A stretch of 64,000 bases of DNA from a virus. Shown in pieces: positions 24,347 to 31,329 of the stretch; the first letter of the stretch is position 1; each line of letters opens with the position of its first letter. The notes beneath the pieces were generated by a model. The model saw only the letters and a program-made list of their open reading frames with translations, was not told where the DNA came from and searched no databases. The stretch lies in the IMG/VR virus record IMGVR_UViG_3300042691_016049, positions 1 through 64,000 of that record, one strand, 5' to 3'. Made by a program: the position numbers and the translations under genes.

Positions 24347-24919
24347 ATGAAACTCAAATACGCCAAACTTAAAAACAAAGAAGCCATCAAGATTTTCCGC
24401 AGAATTCTGGAAGAAATTGAGAAATTGCACCGATTGGAAGAAGAAGAGGTAGATTATTTCAGTTCTGCGTTTTGGAAAGAGATTAATCTTACTGATGGGT
24501 CAAAGATCTGCTATGAGAATTATCGTAGATGTTTACAGAGAAAACAGGCCAGAAGGGCTTATCGCGCCATGATGGACACTTATATGAAGCATTATGGAGA
24601 AAGGCTAGTAACTCCAGAAGCCCGCAGACGCCATGCCCAGAAGCGCCGTGTGTTAAAGTCCTCCAAGAAAGATTCCAAGGCTCGCTCAAAAATACTTGCT
24701 ATCAATGTTGGCCCTTGTAAGTGTTACTGGTGTGGGGTTAAGTTACCAACTGGTGGACACGCAGACCATATTGTGCCATTGTCTAAGGGTGATAGCAACA
24801 CCTGTGATAACATTGTAGCCGCCTGTAAGATATGCAACGAAACCAAGAAAGACACGATGCCCAACTCCAAGGATCTACCGATTCACATGGAGCTTCAGTT
24901 GCCGCTGATCCACTCCTGA
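24347..24919 (+). CDS. HNH endonuclease
   Basis: A 190-residue protein with a helical, basic N-terminal two thirds and a C-terminal HNH nuclease domain: CYWCG and CKICNETKK as the zinc pair, and GHADHIVPLSKGD holding the catalytic His with the downstream Asn (CDN). HNH proteins in phages are often free-standing homing endonucleases, but some cut DNA for packaging. The predicted promoter places the transcription start on the ATG. The 3' end overlaps the next gene by 88 nt. Confidence 0.85.
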   Translation: MKLKYAKLKNKEAIKIFRRILEEIEKLHRLEEEEVDYFSSAFWKEINLTDGSKICYENYRRCLQRKQARRAYRAMMDTYMKHYGERLVTPEARRRHAQKRRVLKSSKKDSKARSKILAINVGPCKCYWCGVKLPTGGHADHIVPLSKGDSNTCDNIVAACKICNETKKDTMPNSKDLPIHMELQLPLIHS

Positions 24920-25107
24920 AGGATAATACCAAGTATCAGAGGAAGTATTACTCTAGGAATAAGGAGAAGGTTAAAGATAGGGTTCGGCGTTGGAGGGCCA
25001 AGAACAGGAAGAAATACAACGAGTATATGCGGAATCTCCGCAAGAAGAAAGATGAGCTACCCCCCGTCTCTTTTGTTTCGGGCTTACCCCCTACCCCCTT
25101 GTTTTAA
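24832..25107 (+). CDS. Basic hypothetical protein, 91 residues
   Basis: The core (KYYSRNKEKVKDRVRRWRAK) is strongly basic and helical, like small DNA-binding proteins found near phage HNH genes. The only ATG in frame is at 24832, giving an 88 nt overlap with the HNH gene; a CTG start near 24917 cannot be excluded. Function unknown. Confidence 0.55.
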   Translation: MQRNQERHDAQLQGSTDSHGASVAADPLLKDNTKYQRKYYSRNKEKVKDRVRRWRAKNRKKYNEYMRNLRKKKDELPPVSFVSGLPPTPLF

Positions 25108-25228
25108 GCTAACCCCGTCTCAGATATTTTTCTCTGATATGTTTACGGCTTAGACATATTGGGGGGAATGTGTATAAGGATTCCGCTTTTATCGACATAT
25201 CGCCCCGTGGATGTGGCGTAATTGCGTT

Positions 25229-25513
25229 CTATAGCTCTTCTGGAGGGTTTTCTGTCCAGAGACCTATCAAGTCATCATAATGGACTACAATGTCTCCTAG
25301 AGCTTTCTGGCGCTCTAAGTAGTCTATGGCTTTGGACAGGACAAAAAAGTAGACTGTGTTATAACCTCCGCTTCGTCCTCTGATCGGAATCCTGAAGCTG
25401 TGCCATTTCTCCCCTGTCTCTTCTTCTTGGTATTGGGGAATGAAGATGGGGTCGTCTTCGGGGGCTTCGGTCTTCTTTACTATCCTATATGCTGTGCGGA
25501 TGGAGACTTTCAT
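25229..25513 (-). CDS. Hypothetical protein, 94 residues
   Basis: Acidic protein of mixed structure, last gene of the early leftward block. ATG at 25513 shares four bases with the upstream stop. The 120 bp beyond its stop holds only a weak hairpin (TCAGA/TCTGA near 25118-25135). No family recognised. Confidence 0.65.
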   Translation of the reverse strand: MKVSIRTAYRIVKKTEAPEDDPIFIPQYQEEETGEKWHSFRIPIRGRSGGYNTVYFFVLSKAIDYLERQKALGDIVVHYDDLIGLWTENPPEEL

Positions 25514-25689
25514 GCTTCGGGGTTGGTCTCAATCGGGCCCAAGGGTATGGGTTGGTTGAGCATAAATGGCCGCTGGTGGGACTTTCTGCTTGAGGGCTTA
25601 CGCTTGTAGCCAATAAGGCACAAAGTCTCTCCTAAGACGTTGTAGATGGGAACCAGATGGCCCTTACTTACCAGTTTCTTCAGATTCAT
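25510..25689 (-). CDS. Hypothetical protein, 59 residues
   Basis: ATG at 25689 (MNLKKLVSKG) overlaps the upstream gene by 26 nt. Basic middle (YKRKPSSRKSH) and proline-rich end. Function unknown. Confidence 0.55.
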   Translation of the reverse strand: MNLKKLVSKGHLVPIYNVLGETLCLIGYKRKPSSRKSHQRPFMLNQPIPLGPIETNPEA

Positions 25690-25852
25690 GGTTGTTCTGT
25701 TTCTGGCCTTGCCCTTGTGGTGGGCCGTCCTCTCCACTATTCCACCCGACTTTAGTCCGTAGCTCATTGTTGCTCCATTTGATGTTATCGTAGTTGTCCC
25801 GATACTTCGTGCCATTGACCCTGCGTGGTCTGTCTCCCTTACCTGCGCTCAT
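25664..25852 (-). CDS. Small phage protein, 62 residues (MSAGKGDRPR type)
   Basis: The N-terminus MSAGKGDRPRRVNGTKYRDN is typical of a small family met in many phages without known function. ATG at 25852 shares four bases with the upstream stop and has GGAGG seven bases before it. The C-terminal half is hydrophilic and probably disordered. Confidence 0.75.
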   Translation of the reverse strand: MSAGKGDRPRRVNGTKYRDNYDNIKWSNNELRTKVGWNSGEDGPPQGQGQKQNNHESEETGK

Positions 25853-26064
25853 TTGCTGGCCTCCTTCACGATTTCCCAAACTTCTTCTGGGTGTTTGTTT
25901 TCAAATTTAGGGTGTGTTGAAAGCATCCCTACTGCGATATAAAGTTGCTCCCGTAATTCATCACACTCACATTCCAGCTTTCGACAGAGCTTCCAAGGAT
26001 CGGGGTTTCTGCCCTTAATCTTACTTTGCTTCAAAAGTGCGTTTGTTTCGGGTGTGTTGCTCAT
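25849..26064 (-). CDS. Hypothetical protein, 71 residues
   Basis: Helical protein with Cys residues in LCRKLECECDELREQL, of the kind common in early regions of phages. Overlaps both neighbours by four bases. Function unknown. Confidence 0.7.
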   Translation of the reverse strand: MSNTPETNALLKQSKIKGRNPDPWKLCRKLECECDELREQLYIAVGMLSTHPKFENKHPEEVWEIVKEASK

Positions 26065-26240
26065 TTCGTTTTAAATTGGAATTTGGCATCACCATTTGCA
26101 TCCGCGACCCATTCGGCTACTCCAGTTTTTATAGCCTCTTTCTGCCATTGGATTCCGCTAAAGATACCACCGATGATGAAAGCCGCAATAAAAACAAACA
26201 CTACGAACAAAATGAATACAGGTGGTGGTGAGTCATTCAT
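26061..26240 (-). CDS. 59-residue single-span membrane protein
   Basis: Translated from ATG at 26240 to TGA at 26063-26061. Residues 8-30 are a strong hydrophobic span (FILFVVFVFIAAFIIGG); the remaining 29 residues are soluble. Four-base overlaps with both neighbours show that it is a real member of the operon. Function unknown, possibly acting on the host membrane. Confidence 0.75.
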   Translation of the reverse strand: MNDSPPPVFILFVVFVFIAAFIIGGIFSGIQWQKEAIKTGVAEWVADANGDAKFQFKTK

Positions 26241-26425
26241 ATTTTTTCTATGGTTTCCTCTTCATAAAGACCAATATCAATTTTCCAGAGGTGGGGCCAA
26301 ACAGTCTGCTTTTTAAGCCATGCAAAGAACTTATCCATTGCCTCTGACGGGGACTCGGCATCAATGGCAACTTTCCCCTCAAAGATGTTTCCATCAGAAT
26401 TATAATGAGCAATGTATGTTTTCAT
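26237..26425 (-). CDS. Hypothetical protein, 62 residues
   Basis: Beta-alpha pattern, starting MKTYIAHYNSDG, with aromatic residues. Overlaps the next gene by four bases. Function unknown. Confidence 0.7.
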   Translation of the reverse strand: MKTYIAHYNSDGNIFEGKVAIDAESPSEAMDKFFAWLKKQTVWPHLWKIDIGLYEEETIEKI

Positions 26426-26430
26426 TGTTG

Positions 26431-26628
26431 TTAGAACTCCAAAGGATCAACCACCCATCCCAATTGCGGATGGCGGTCTATGATTCGGCGTTGTAGCCCC
26501 TTAACGAAGTCTTCTCCAGACTCTTTGATGTCGCTATCCAGCCAATCTCTGGTTGATTCCAACAGATATCTTAACGTGGATTCGGCGTGGGAAAGATCAT
26601 CGTTAAGCTGCGCGATGGTTGTATTCAT
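26431..26628 (-). CDS. Hypothetical protein, 65 residues
   Basis: Helical, acidic first half (TIAQLNDDLSHAESTLR). ATG at 26628 follows a nested G/C hairpin at 26639-26678 and has no clear ribosome binding site. Function unknown. Confidence 0.65.
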   Translation of the reverse strand: MNTTIAQLNDDLSHAESTLRYLLESTRDWLDSDIKESGEDFVKGLQRRIIDRHPQLGWVVDPLEF

Positions 26629-26638
26629 GTGTAGAGGT

Positions 26639-26678
26639 GGGGCGAGAGAATCAGGGGAAACTTTGACTCCCCCGCCCC
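26639..26678 (-). other. Nested G/C hairpin at a unit boundary
   Basis: On the minus strand GGGGCG pairs with CGCCCC, with an inner GGGG/CCCC stem. It occupies the gap between the 26686 gene stop and the 26628 start, like the boundary hairpins at 20246 and 22262. No T-run follows. Confidence 0.5.
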
Positions 26679-26685
26679 GAAAGAC

Positions 26686-26898
26686 TTAAAACGCCTCGTC
26701 TACTTCCTCTTCCTTCTTGTAGGGAGGAGAGAACTTAAGGCTAATGTAGTCCACTCCCTTTTGGGACTTCTGTTTCCAGCCAGCCACATCCAAGGCTACG
26801 CCATTGACGATGACTTTACCTTTGTGGGTCGGTGCTTTCGGGTTGTCGCTTTTGTTTGGGAACAATGCTCCCGAATTATCTTTTTGTTGGTTGCTCAT
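26686..26898 (-). CDS. Small hypothetical protein, 70 residues
   Basis: The pattern SGALFPNK followed by KGKVIVNGVALDVAGWKQKS and YISLKFSPP is typical of a widespread short phage protein (DUF736-like in shape) of unknown function. ATG at 26898 shares four bases with the upstream stop. It ends with an acidic tail. Confidence 0.7.
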   Translation of the reverse strand: MSNQQKDNSGALFPNKSDNPKAPTHKGKVIVNGVALDVAGWKQKSQKGVDYISLKFSPPYKKEEEVDEAF

Positions 26899-27359
26899 AT
26901 ATTAGGTTTCTTTATTGTTGCTTCACTAATGGCAAGTAGATCCACGGTGGGTACTACAGTCATCAGATCTTTTCTACCTTCTCGTTGGTAAAGTTTGTAT
27001 ACTTCGGGCCTTTGGCTTCTTAGATTTTTCTGCGTAGCTCCTTCAACGTAAGCCATGAGAAACCGACGATCCACTACCAGCCAATATTTTCTGGTCTCAA
27101 AAGCGATATAATCGGCCTCCCCATAAAGCCATCCAAGCTCCCCGTGGACATTGCGAAGCTCCACATAGTGCATGCGGTCTGTGGGTTCGGGGTCTTCCCG
27201 CCTCCATTTCTTCATGGCCTTAACATCATACCTCTTGCCATCCGACTCCACATCCCAATGCTCACGCATATCTTGCTCTGGTGTGGAGAATTGAGGGTTG
27301 GTTAGCAATTGTGCAAAACGCTGTTCGGCGCGTTGCCCGACTTCATAACATGTGTCCAT
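26895..27359 (-). CDS. Predicted PD-(D/E)XK nuclease-like protein
   Basis: A 154-residue protein. The segment WDVESDGKRYDVKAMKK (about residues 35-51) has the spacing of a PD-(D/E)XK active site (an Asp, then D-x-K), followed by two beta strands (HYVELRNV and WLYGEADYIAFE). Such enzymes act as phage resolvases, repair or degradation nucleases. The call rests on the motif only; a catalytically dead relative is possible. Confidence 0.5.
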   Translation of the reverse strand: MDTCYEVGQRAEQRFAQLLTNPQFSTPEQDMREHWDVESDGKRYDVKAMKKWRREDPEPTDRMHYVELRNVHGELGWLYGEADYIAFETRKYWLVVDRRFLMAYVEGATQKNLRSQRPEVYKLYQREGRKDLMTVVPTVDLLAISEATIKKPNI

Positions 27360-27365
27360 GGTGGT

Positions 27366-27554
27366 TTAGACCTTGTGCCTTTGAAAATGTTCAAAGTTTT
27401 TTGCCAACCAAATCATTGCCCCGCTATCATTGGCTACGTCTTTGGCCCAAATGGTGTTATCACTAACTACCCCGTATTCTTGAAGGACGTTCATCACTTC
27501 AACCTCATTTGCAAATCGAGCTTTTATCCAGTTTTCCAGCTTGTTGGCGTTCAT
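27366..27554 (-). CDS. Hypothetical protein, 62 residues
   Basis: Helical protein with Trp residues, begun by ATG at 27554 that overlaps the previous stop (TAATG). Function unknown. Confidence 0.65.
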   Translation of the reverse strand: MNANKLENWIKARFANEVEVMNVLQEYGVVSDNTIWAKDVANDSGAMIWLAKNFEHFQRHKV

Positions 27555-27643
27555 TATTCGGGTTTAATGCGGTCTTTGATGACTTTGAGGGCCACGATAA
27601 GCATGGCCCCCCAGAACACGATAGCAGTAAATGAGTCAACCAT
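27554..27643 (-). CDS. 29-residue single-span membrane microprotein
   Basis: ATG at 27643 to TAA at 27556-27554. Residues 5-20 are hydrophobic (FTAIVFWGAMLIVALK), followed by a charged end. It overlaps the genes on both sides (TGATG and TAATG), the main reason to accept such a short frame. Function unknown. Confidence 0.55.
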   Translation of the reverse strand: MVDSFTAIVFWGAMLIVALKVIKDRIKPE

Positions 27644-27726
27644 CAGTCCAGATATTTGTCAGTTACCTTCCACCAGCCGATAAATAAGCAGGCCAGCATT
27701 GCGTAGATAGATCCTAGTGTTTCCAT
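27643..27726 (-). CDS. 27-residue single-span membrane microprotein
   Basis: ATG at 27726 to TGA at 27645-27643, mostly one hydrophobic span (IYAMLACLFIGWW). It overlaps the next microprotein start and lies just after a terminator at 27757-27781. Function unknown; accepted because of the overlap and the membrane-like composition. Confidence 0.5.
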   Translation of the reverse strand: METLGSIYAMLACLFIGWWKVTDKYLD

Positions 27727-27756
27727 TGTGTTTTTATTTCTTCCATAAAATAAATA

Positions 27757-27781
27757 GGGAGGGGACTAAATGCCCCCTCCC
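27757..27781 (-). terminator. Rho-independent terminator, minus strand
   Basis: GGGAGGGG pairs perfectly with CCCCTCCC (8 bp) around a 9 nt loop, followed on the minus strand by TATTTATTTTA. It sits between the 46-residue gene and the 27-residue gene, dividing the leftward block. Confidence 0.75.
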
Positions 27782-27808
27782 TTTGTTTCTGTAGCATGAA
27801 CCCGTTGT

Positions 27809-27949
27809 CTACAGAAAAAGACACGCAAACCAGCGGCACAAACCGAAACAGTTGGGTTTGTCCTGTTTCGTTTTGAGTCGCGGGGCGTAGCCAATTGCCC
27901 CATAGGGGCCGTAGACAATACCGAATCCATTGGTGTAGTAGTGATCCAA
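27809..27949 (-). CDS. 46-residue protein with TTG start
   Basis: TTG at 27949 is preceded by AAAGGAGGTGG, one of the strongest ribosome binding sites in the window, five bases upstream. The protein contains YGPYGAIGYAPR and a Cys-containing hydrophobic C-terminus (CFGLCRWFACLFL). It is followed by a terminator. Function unknown. Confidence 0.65.
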   Translation of the reverse strand: MDHYYTNGFGIVYGPYGAIGYAPRLKTKQDKPNCFGLCRWFACLFL

Positions 27950-27998
27950 TTTTTCCACCTCCTTTCTGTAAAAGAACGAAGCTGGAATTATGCCAGAA

Positions 27999-28157
27999 TT
28001 ACCTTGTTCCGTAAAGCGTTACCCAGAGCAATCCCCACTGGGAAAAACAATATCCGCCCCAAATTACTGATAGGGCGTAGTTTCCGCGAATGGCCTGTTC
28101 CAGAGAAACAATTCCATAACAGATTCCAACCGCCCCAATCAGCCAAATGCTAGTCAT
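27999..28157 (-). CDS. 52-residue membrane protein
   Basis: ATG at 28157 overlaps the upstream stop (ATGACTAG). Two hydrophobic spans, near residues 4-20 and 29-48. An in-frame start at 28223 would add a basic N-terminus but overlaps the previous gene by 74 nt. Function unknown. Confidence 0.6.
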   Translation of the reverse strand: MTSIWLIGAVGICYGIVSLEQAIRGNYALSVIWGGYCFSQWGLLWVTLYGTR

Positions 28158-28389
28158 TAGAAGCTTCTTCTTTCGGCGTGGTTTCGGACGCAAGCTGCTC
28201 AACCATTTCTTTAGCACCTTCAAATGTCATCAAAACATCACCCTTCTTTTTTCCTTTTGTGCCACGGATCATAATAATATTATCAACTCCACCGTTGAGA
28301 AGCGTATATCCATCGGCAATCAGTGCCTTGTTGACTCTATTTTGAAGCGCCTCGGCGCTCTTCGGATTTGGTTCGTTTTGTTCGCTCAT
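28150..28389 (-). CDS. Hypothetical protein, 79 residues
   Basis: Acidic ends with a central beta-rich part (NIIMIRGTKGKKKGDVLMTF). Four-base overlap with the previous gene. No family recognised. Confidence 0.65.
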   Translation of the reverse strand: MSEQNEPNPKSAEALQNRVNKALIADGYTLLNGGVDNIIMIRGTKGKKKGDVLMTFEGAKEMVEQLASETTPKEEASND

Positions 28390-28601
28390 AAATGTTGATT
28401 GTCTGTAAATCGGACGAATGTTGATCCATCCATGTACATATGGTCGAGGTGGACGGGCTCCTTGTCAACCCTCCACAAGAAAAAAGCTGTGGCATCTCCC
28501 ACTCTTTCTTTGGTGATATAGCCCTCATGATCGCGCTCAAAATCCGAATATTCGCGCCATCCGCTAACCCTTTCAAAGGTTTTGGCCAGTTCATTGCTCA
28601 T
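28386..28601 (-). CDS. Hypothetical protein, 71 residues
   Basis: ATG at 28601 (MSNELAKTFERV) is preferred to the TTG at 28616. Contains FFLWRVDKEPVHLDHMYMDG, a beta-rich segment. It overlaps the next gene by four bases. Function unknown. Confidence 0.65.
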   Translation of the reverse strand: MSNELAKTFERVSGWREYSDFERDHEGYITKERVGDATAFFLWRVDKEPVHLDHMYMDGSTFVRFTDNQHL

Positions 28602-28639
28602 AGTTAAGTCCGACAATTAAGATCGGGATTCGTTCAATG

Positions 28640-29077
28640 TCAAGAGAAAATAACCCTAACTTCAGCCTCGTCAAACATTTGAAGAGCAGCCTTGAATGAG
28701 TCAGCCCAGCGTTCATAGCTGTCCAAATGCGCGTTGAATGGACAATACACATCTTTGATTCCAGATTGAATGATTGATGCGGCACAATGGGCGCATGGTT
28801 GGAACGGCCAGACAAAAATAGAATATCCATTTAAAGGCTCTTTGGCCGAAAGAATGGCATTCATTTCGGCGTGAATGGTATAGAGAAGCTTGGTTTCCCG
28901 ACTGGCGATTCGATCATGGCTATCTTCAACCCCTCGCGGAAACCCATTGAATCCCACAGAGGCTATGGTGCGGTCTGGGCGTACAATCACAGCGCCAACT
29001 TGGGACGAAGAATCCTTCGACCAAGTGGCAATTTCTTTTGCCAGCTTGCTAAATCTCGCCGTCCACTTGGAATCCAT
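28640..29077 (-). CDS. dCMP deaminase family protein
   Basis: A 145-residue zinc-dependent deaminase that likely converts dCMP to dUMP and so supplies dTMP synthesis. The catalytic motif HAEMNAI has zinc ligand H69 and proton shuttle E71, and PCAHC supplies Cys95 and Cys98. Length and motif order fit phage deoxycytidylate deaminases. It overlaps the upstream gene by 29 nt. No thymidylate synthase is in this window. Confidence 0.92.
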   Translation of the reverse strand: MDSKWTARFSKLAKEIATWSKDSSSQVGAVIVRPDRTIASVGFNGFPRGVEDSHDRIASRETKLLYTIHAEMNAILSAKEPLNGYSIFVWPFQPCAHCAASIIQSGIKDVYCPFNAHLDSYERWADSFKAALQMFDEAEVRVIFS

Positions 29078-29333
29078 TGTCTTGAAGTTTCTTTACCATC
29101 CCACCAATCATGGTTGTTTTAAGTTTGCGCTCGTAGGAGTCTTTGGCTCTCCACATTTTTAATTCTGAAAGCATAAGATCAATTGTGATGGCGGGGTTTT
29201 CGCTTTGGAAGGTCTGGTATTCCGCGATTAGCTGCTTAATTTCTTCAAGCTGTGAACAGGCTGGGCACGGAATGAAACTATCATCGTCTTTGCCGTTGCT
29301 ACCATTAAGTCCATTATTCATTAGATCAATCAT
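29049..29333 (-). CDS. Hypothetical protein, 94 residues
   Basis: Contains a CPAC pair (residues 23-26) in an acidic N-terminus and a long helical remainder. The last part overlaps the deaminase start. Function unknown. Confidence 0.65.
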   Translation of the reverse strand: MIDLMNNGLNGSNGKDDDSFIPCPACSQLEEIKQLIAEYQTFQSENPAITIDLMLSELKMWRAKDSYERKLKTTMIGGMVKKLQDNGFQVDGEI

Positions 29334-29904
29334 AGTACGGATCGGTAAGTTTGCTAGGAGGAAATAGCGCGGTCTTCAGGGGGATTATCTTTTCGGGCAT
29401 CTGGCTCCAAATACGAGTGGTCTCATAACTCTTCTTGCACCACTTGCGATTATTAAACATCCAATGATAACCCAAGATATAAGCGTTTGCCATCTGGGCG
29501 TATTCTTTGAGATTTACTGGCAGTTTGTTTCGGGCAATTTTGCGGACAGACCTCATTTCGCAATCCCACTCTAGTTCAATAACGAGGCGGATATACTTGT
29601 CCACATAGTCCACTCGTTTGCCAGCAAGCCAATCGTCCACATGCCCAAGGGCGTCTTCGCGGGGCTTGTGCCACTTGGGCCTTTGTGTCTGCTGATCCAG
29701 ATGACAGGTCTCATGGACAAACACATCCAGCCATGTGGAAAGCGGACGCTTGGTGGCTATTCGTAGCTCTTTATCGTCAGCCCAACCAACAGAAGTAGCT
29801 TTTCCAGTAATGAGGTATCTCTGAGGAACGAAAGTTAGCTTAAACTTTCGATATTTGAGGATGGCTCGCCCCAAAAAGTTGATGGTTGCTTGATCCATTG
29901 TCAC
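29326..29904 (-). CDS. HExxH putative zinc metallopeptidase
   Basis: A 192-residue protein with HETCH at residues 64-68, followed about 45 residues later by a helix rich in Glu (VIELEWDCEMRSV), which could give the third zinc ligand. The arrangement resembles small SprT-like or gluzincin peptidases, but the rest of the sequence is unfamiliar. GTG at 29904 (GTGA overlap with the previous stop) or ATG at 29898 starts it. It lies among early genes, so a role against host proteins is conceivable. Confidence 0.6.
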   Translation of the reverse strand: MTMDQATINFLGRAILKYRKFKLTFVPQRYLITGKATSVGWADDKELRIATKRPLSTWLDVFVHETCHLDQQTQRPKWHKPREDALGHVDDWLAGKRVDYVDKYIRLVIELEWDCEMRSVRKIARNKLPVNLKEYAQMANAYILGYHWMFNNRKWCKKSYETTRIWSQMPEKIIPLKTALFPPSKLTDPYYD

Positions 29905-30053
29905 TCTTCTTCGACATCGGTTTCCTCAACTTGTTCAAACAACATTCTGATAGGATTGTCGCAAAAGCCTTCTTCTTGTTCTGGGAATGGCATCAGAACG
30001 CCCGTGTCATCGTAGGCGACTTTTAGATCAGCATCGAATTGGCTCTGTGTCAT
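29901..30053 (-). CDS. Acidic hypothetical protein, 50 residues
   Basis: ATG at 30053 is 11 nt after the upstream stop. The sequence is strongly acidic at its C-terminus (EQVEETDVEEE), a feature shared by DNA-mimic inhibitors but not specific to them. Function unknown. Confidence 0.6.
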   Translation of the reverse strand: MTQSQFDADLKVAYDDTGVLMPFPEQEEGFCDNPIRMLFEQVEETDVEEE

Positions 30054-30063
30054 TTGCCCTATA

Positions 30064-30456
30064 CTACTGGCTTCTGTCCCAAACTTCAATTATGGTTTTT
30101 TCTTCTTCGCCCTTTTTCGTTTTCCTTTGCGTGACCCTGAGTTCGATTTGGTCTTCGGTATCGTCTGGGATTGCCCCACAGTAGCGTAAAAAATCGCAAT
30201 AAAATTTCGCACCACCATAGAGATTGTCGGTGTCGAGGAGTCGATTTTTTCGGACGCTTTCAATGCAGACAAGCAGGCGGCTTGAATCTCCTTCTTTTCC
30301 CTCAACCTCTGAAAGTGGTTCATCGAAAAGAGGCGGTTGAGTGATGGCAGGCGGTGCCTTACGTTTAGTCTTAGCACTAGCCTTTTGTTTGATGATGTCT
30401 CTTCGCTCATAGACTCCCTTACTTATTTCCACATAGCCCGCTGGTAGTTCCTTCAT
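30064..30456 (-). CDS. Possible RusA-like nuclease domain protein
   Basis: A 130-residue protein. The second half contains NRLLDTDNLYGGAKFYCDFL and GAIPDDTEDQIELRV, an arrangement like the DxDN and following acidic loop of RusA-type Holliday junction resolvases (D75 and D77). The first half is basic and proline-rich. Resemblance is partial, so this is a tentative call; otherwise it is a hypothetical protein. Confidence 0.4.
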   Translation of the reverse strand: MKELPAGYVEISKGVYERRDIIKQKASAKTKRKAPPAITQPPLFDEPLSEVEGKEGDSSRLLVCIESVRKNRLLDTDNLYGGAKFYCDFLRYCGAIPDDTEDQIELRVTQRKTKKGEEEKTIIEVWDRSQ

Positions 30457-30596
30457 GTTTCGGGATTTGAGGATGGTTTAAGGACTAATATCACAGCCAG
30501 CGCAAACCACCAAGGACTCCAGTCCTGCCAGCCCACTAGATAGGCCGTGCCGCCGAAGACGAAAATATTCCAGATTAAGCAGAATATGGCGTTCAT
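30453..30596 (-). CDS. 47-residue membrane protein
   Basis: ATG at 30596 to TGA at 30455-30453. Two hydrophobic stretches (FCLIWNIFVFGGTAYLVGW and WWFALAVILVL) separated by a short loop, so probably two spans. It shares four bases with each neighbour. Similar short two-span proteins are frequent in phage early regions; the role is unknown. Confidence 0.7.
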   Translation of the reverse strand: MNAIFCLIWNIFVFGGTAYLVGWQDWSPWWFALAVILVLKPSSNPET

Positions 30597-30790
30597 TTAT
30601 TATGAATGATTGGTTTGATATTGTGGTTGTGTTCGGCTCTTGCGATATACTTTTGTGCTTCTGTAAAAGTATTAAAGTCGGCGGGATTATACACACAACC
30701 AGCATCTACCCAAAATAATCCAAACATCTTCCATTGGACGTAGAACCTTGATCCGTCATAAAATGGATACTCTTTAATTCGGTATTTCAT
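30593..30790 (-). CDS. Hypothetical protein of the MKYRI pair, copy 1
   Basis: A 65-residue aromatic-rich protein starting MKYRIKEYPF. It is similar in size, start and layout to the gene just upstream (MKYRIQEVKQ), suggesting tandem duplication. Start at 30790 overlaps the upstream gene by 17 nt. Function unknown. Confidence 0.65.
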   Translation of the reverse strand: MKYRIKEYPFYDGSRFYVQWKMFGLFWVDAGCVYNPADFNTFTEAQKYIARAEHNHNIKPIIHNK

Positions 30791-30992
30791 TTAAGTATTT
30801 TTCAGCCTCTTCTTTATATCTAAAATAAGGTGCATATTTGTAGATCCACTTAGGCCCGATGCCAACTTCTTCAAAGTTTTTCCAAAATAACCATACTTTG
30901 TATTGAGGGTAGTAAACAGTAATTTCCTGCCATTTTTTATCTAAGTAGCGAAAGTAAACCTCCTGTTTTACTTCTTGAATTCTGTATTTCAT
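30774..30992 (-). CDS. Hypothetical protein of the MKYRI pair, copy 2
   Basis: A 72-residue protein rich in Tyr, Trp and Lys. ATG at 30992 is supported by a four-base overlap with the preceding gene. VWLFWKNFEEVG here matches the GLFWVDAG region of its downstream paralogue. Function unknown. Confidence 0.65.
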   Translation of the reverse strand: MKYRIQEVKQEVYFRYLDKKWQEITVYYPQYKVWLFWKNFEEVGIGPKWIYKYAPYFRYKEEAEKYLNEIPN

Positions 30993-31156
30993 TGCTTCCA
31001 CTCATCTGCTACTTGTTTCATCGCGGCGTAATGCGAACCCTCCAGTTTGCCTGTCTTTAGCATTTTTTCTTCGGCGCGGTATTCCACTTCTTGGACGAAA
31101 ACGGAGATCACAAGATTGATTGTTTCGCGATCTATATCTTTAAGCTTCTCTTTCAT
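30989..31156 (-). CDS. 55-residue helical protein
   Basis: ATG at 31156 to TGA at 30991-30989; four-base overlaps on both sides. Charged and helical (KEKLKDIDRETINLVISVF). Function unknown. Confidence 0.65.
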   Translation of the reverse strand: MKEKLKDIDRETINLVISVFVQEVEYRAEEKMLKTGKLEGSHYAAMKQVADEWKQ

Positions 31157-31329
31157 TGCTCAAGCAATACTTCCTCTTTGAGTTTTTCGGCTTCGGGGTC
31201 GGGAGCGATGCACATCATCAGTGCTTGGCGGGCCTTCTCCAGTTGCCTTTCTTTTTGTTCTAGCATGATGTGAAGAATGCTTCTGTCGGCAAACTCTGAA
31301 ACATTGCTATAGACTCGTCCAACTGTCAT
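31153..31329 (-). CDS. 58-residue helical protein
   Basis: ATG at 31329, four-base overlaps on both sides. A long helix (LEQKERQLEKARQALMM) and an acidic tail with one Cys. Function unknown. Confidence 0.65.
   Translation of the reverse strand: MTVGRVYSNVSEFADRSILHIMLEQKERQLEKARQALMMCIAPDPEAEKLKEEVLLEQ

Noticed and set aside
25118-25135. Bidirectional terminator between convergent units
   Set aside because: Only a 5 bp stem with a T-rich loop and no proper T-run after it; too weak.
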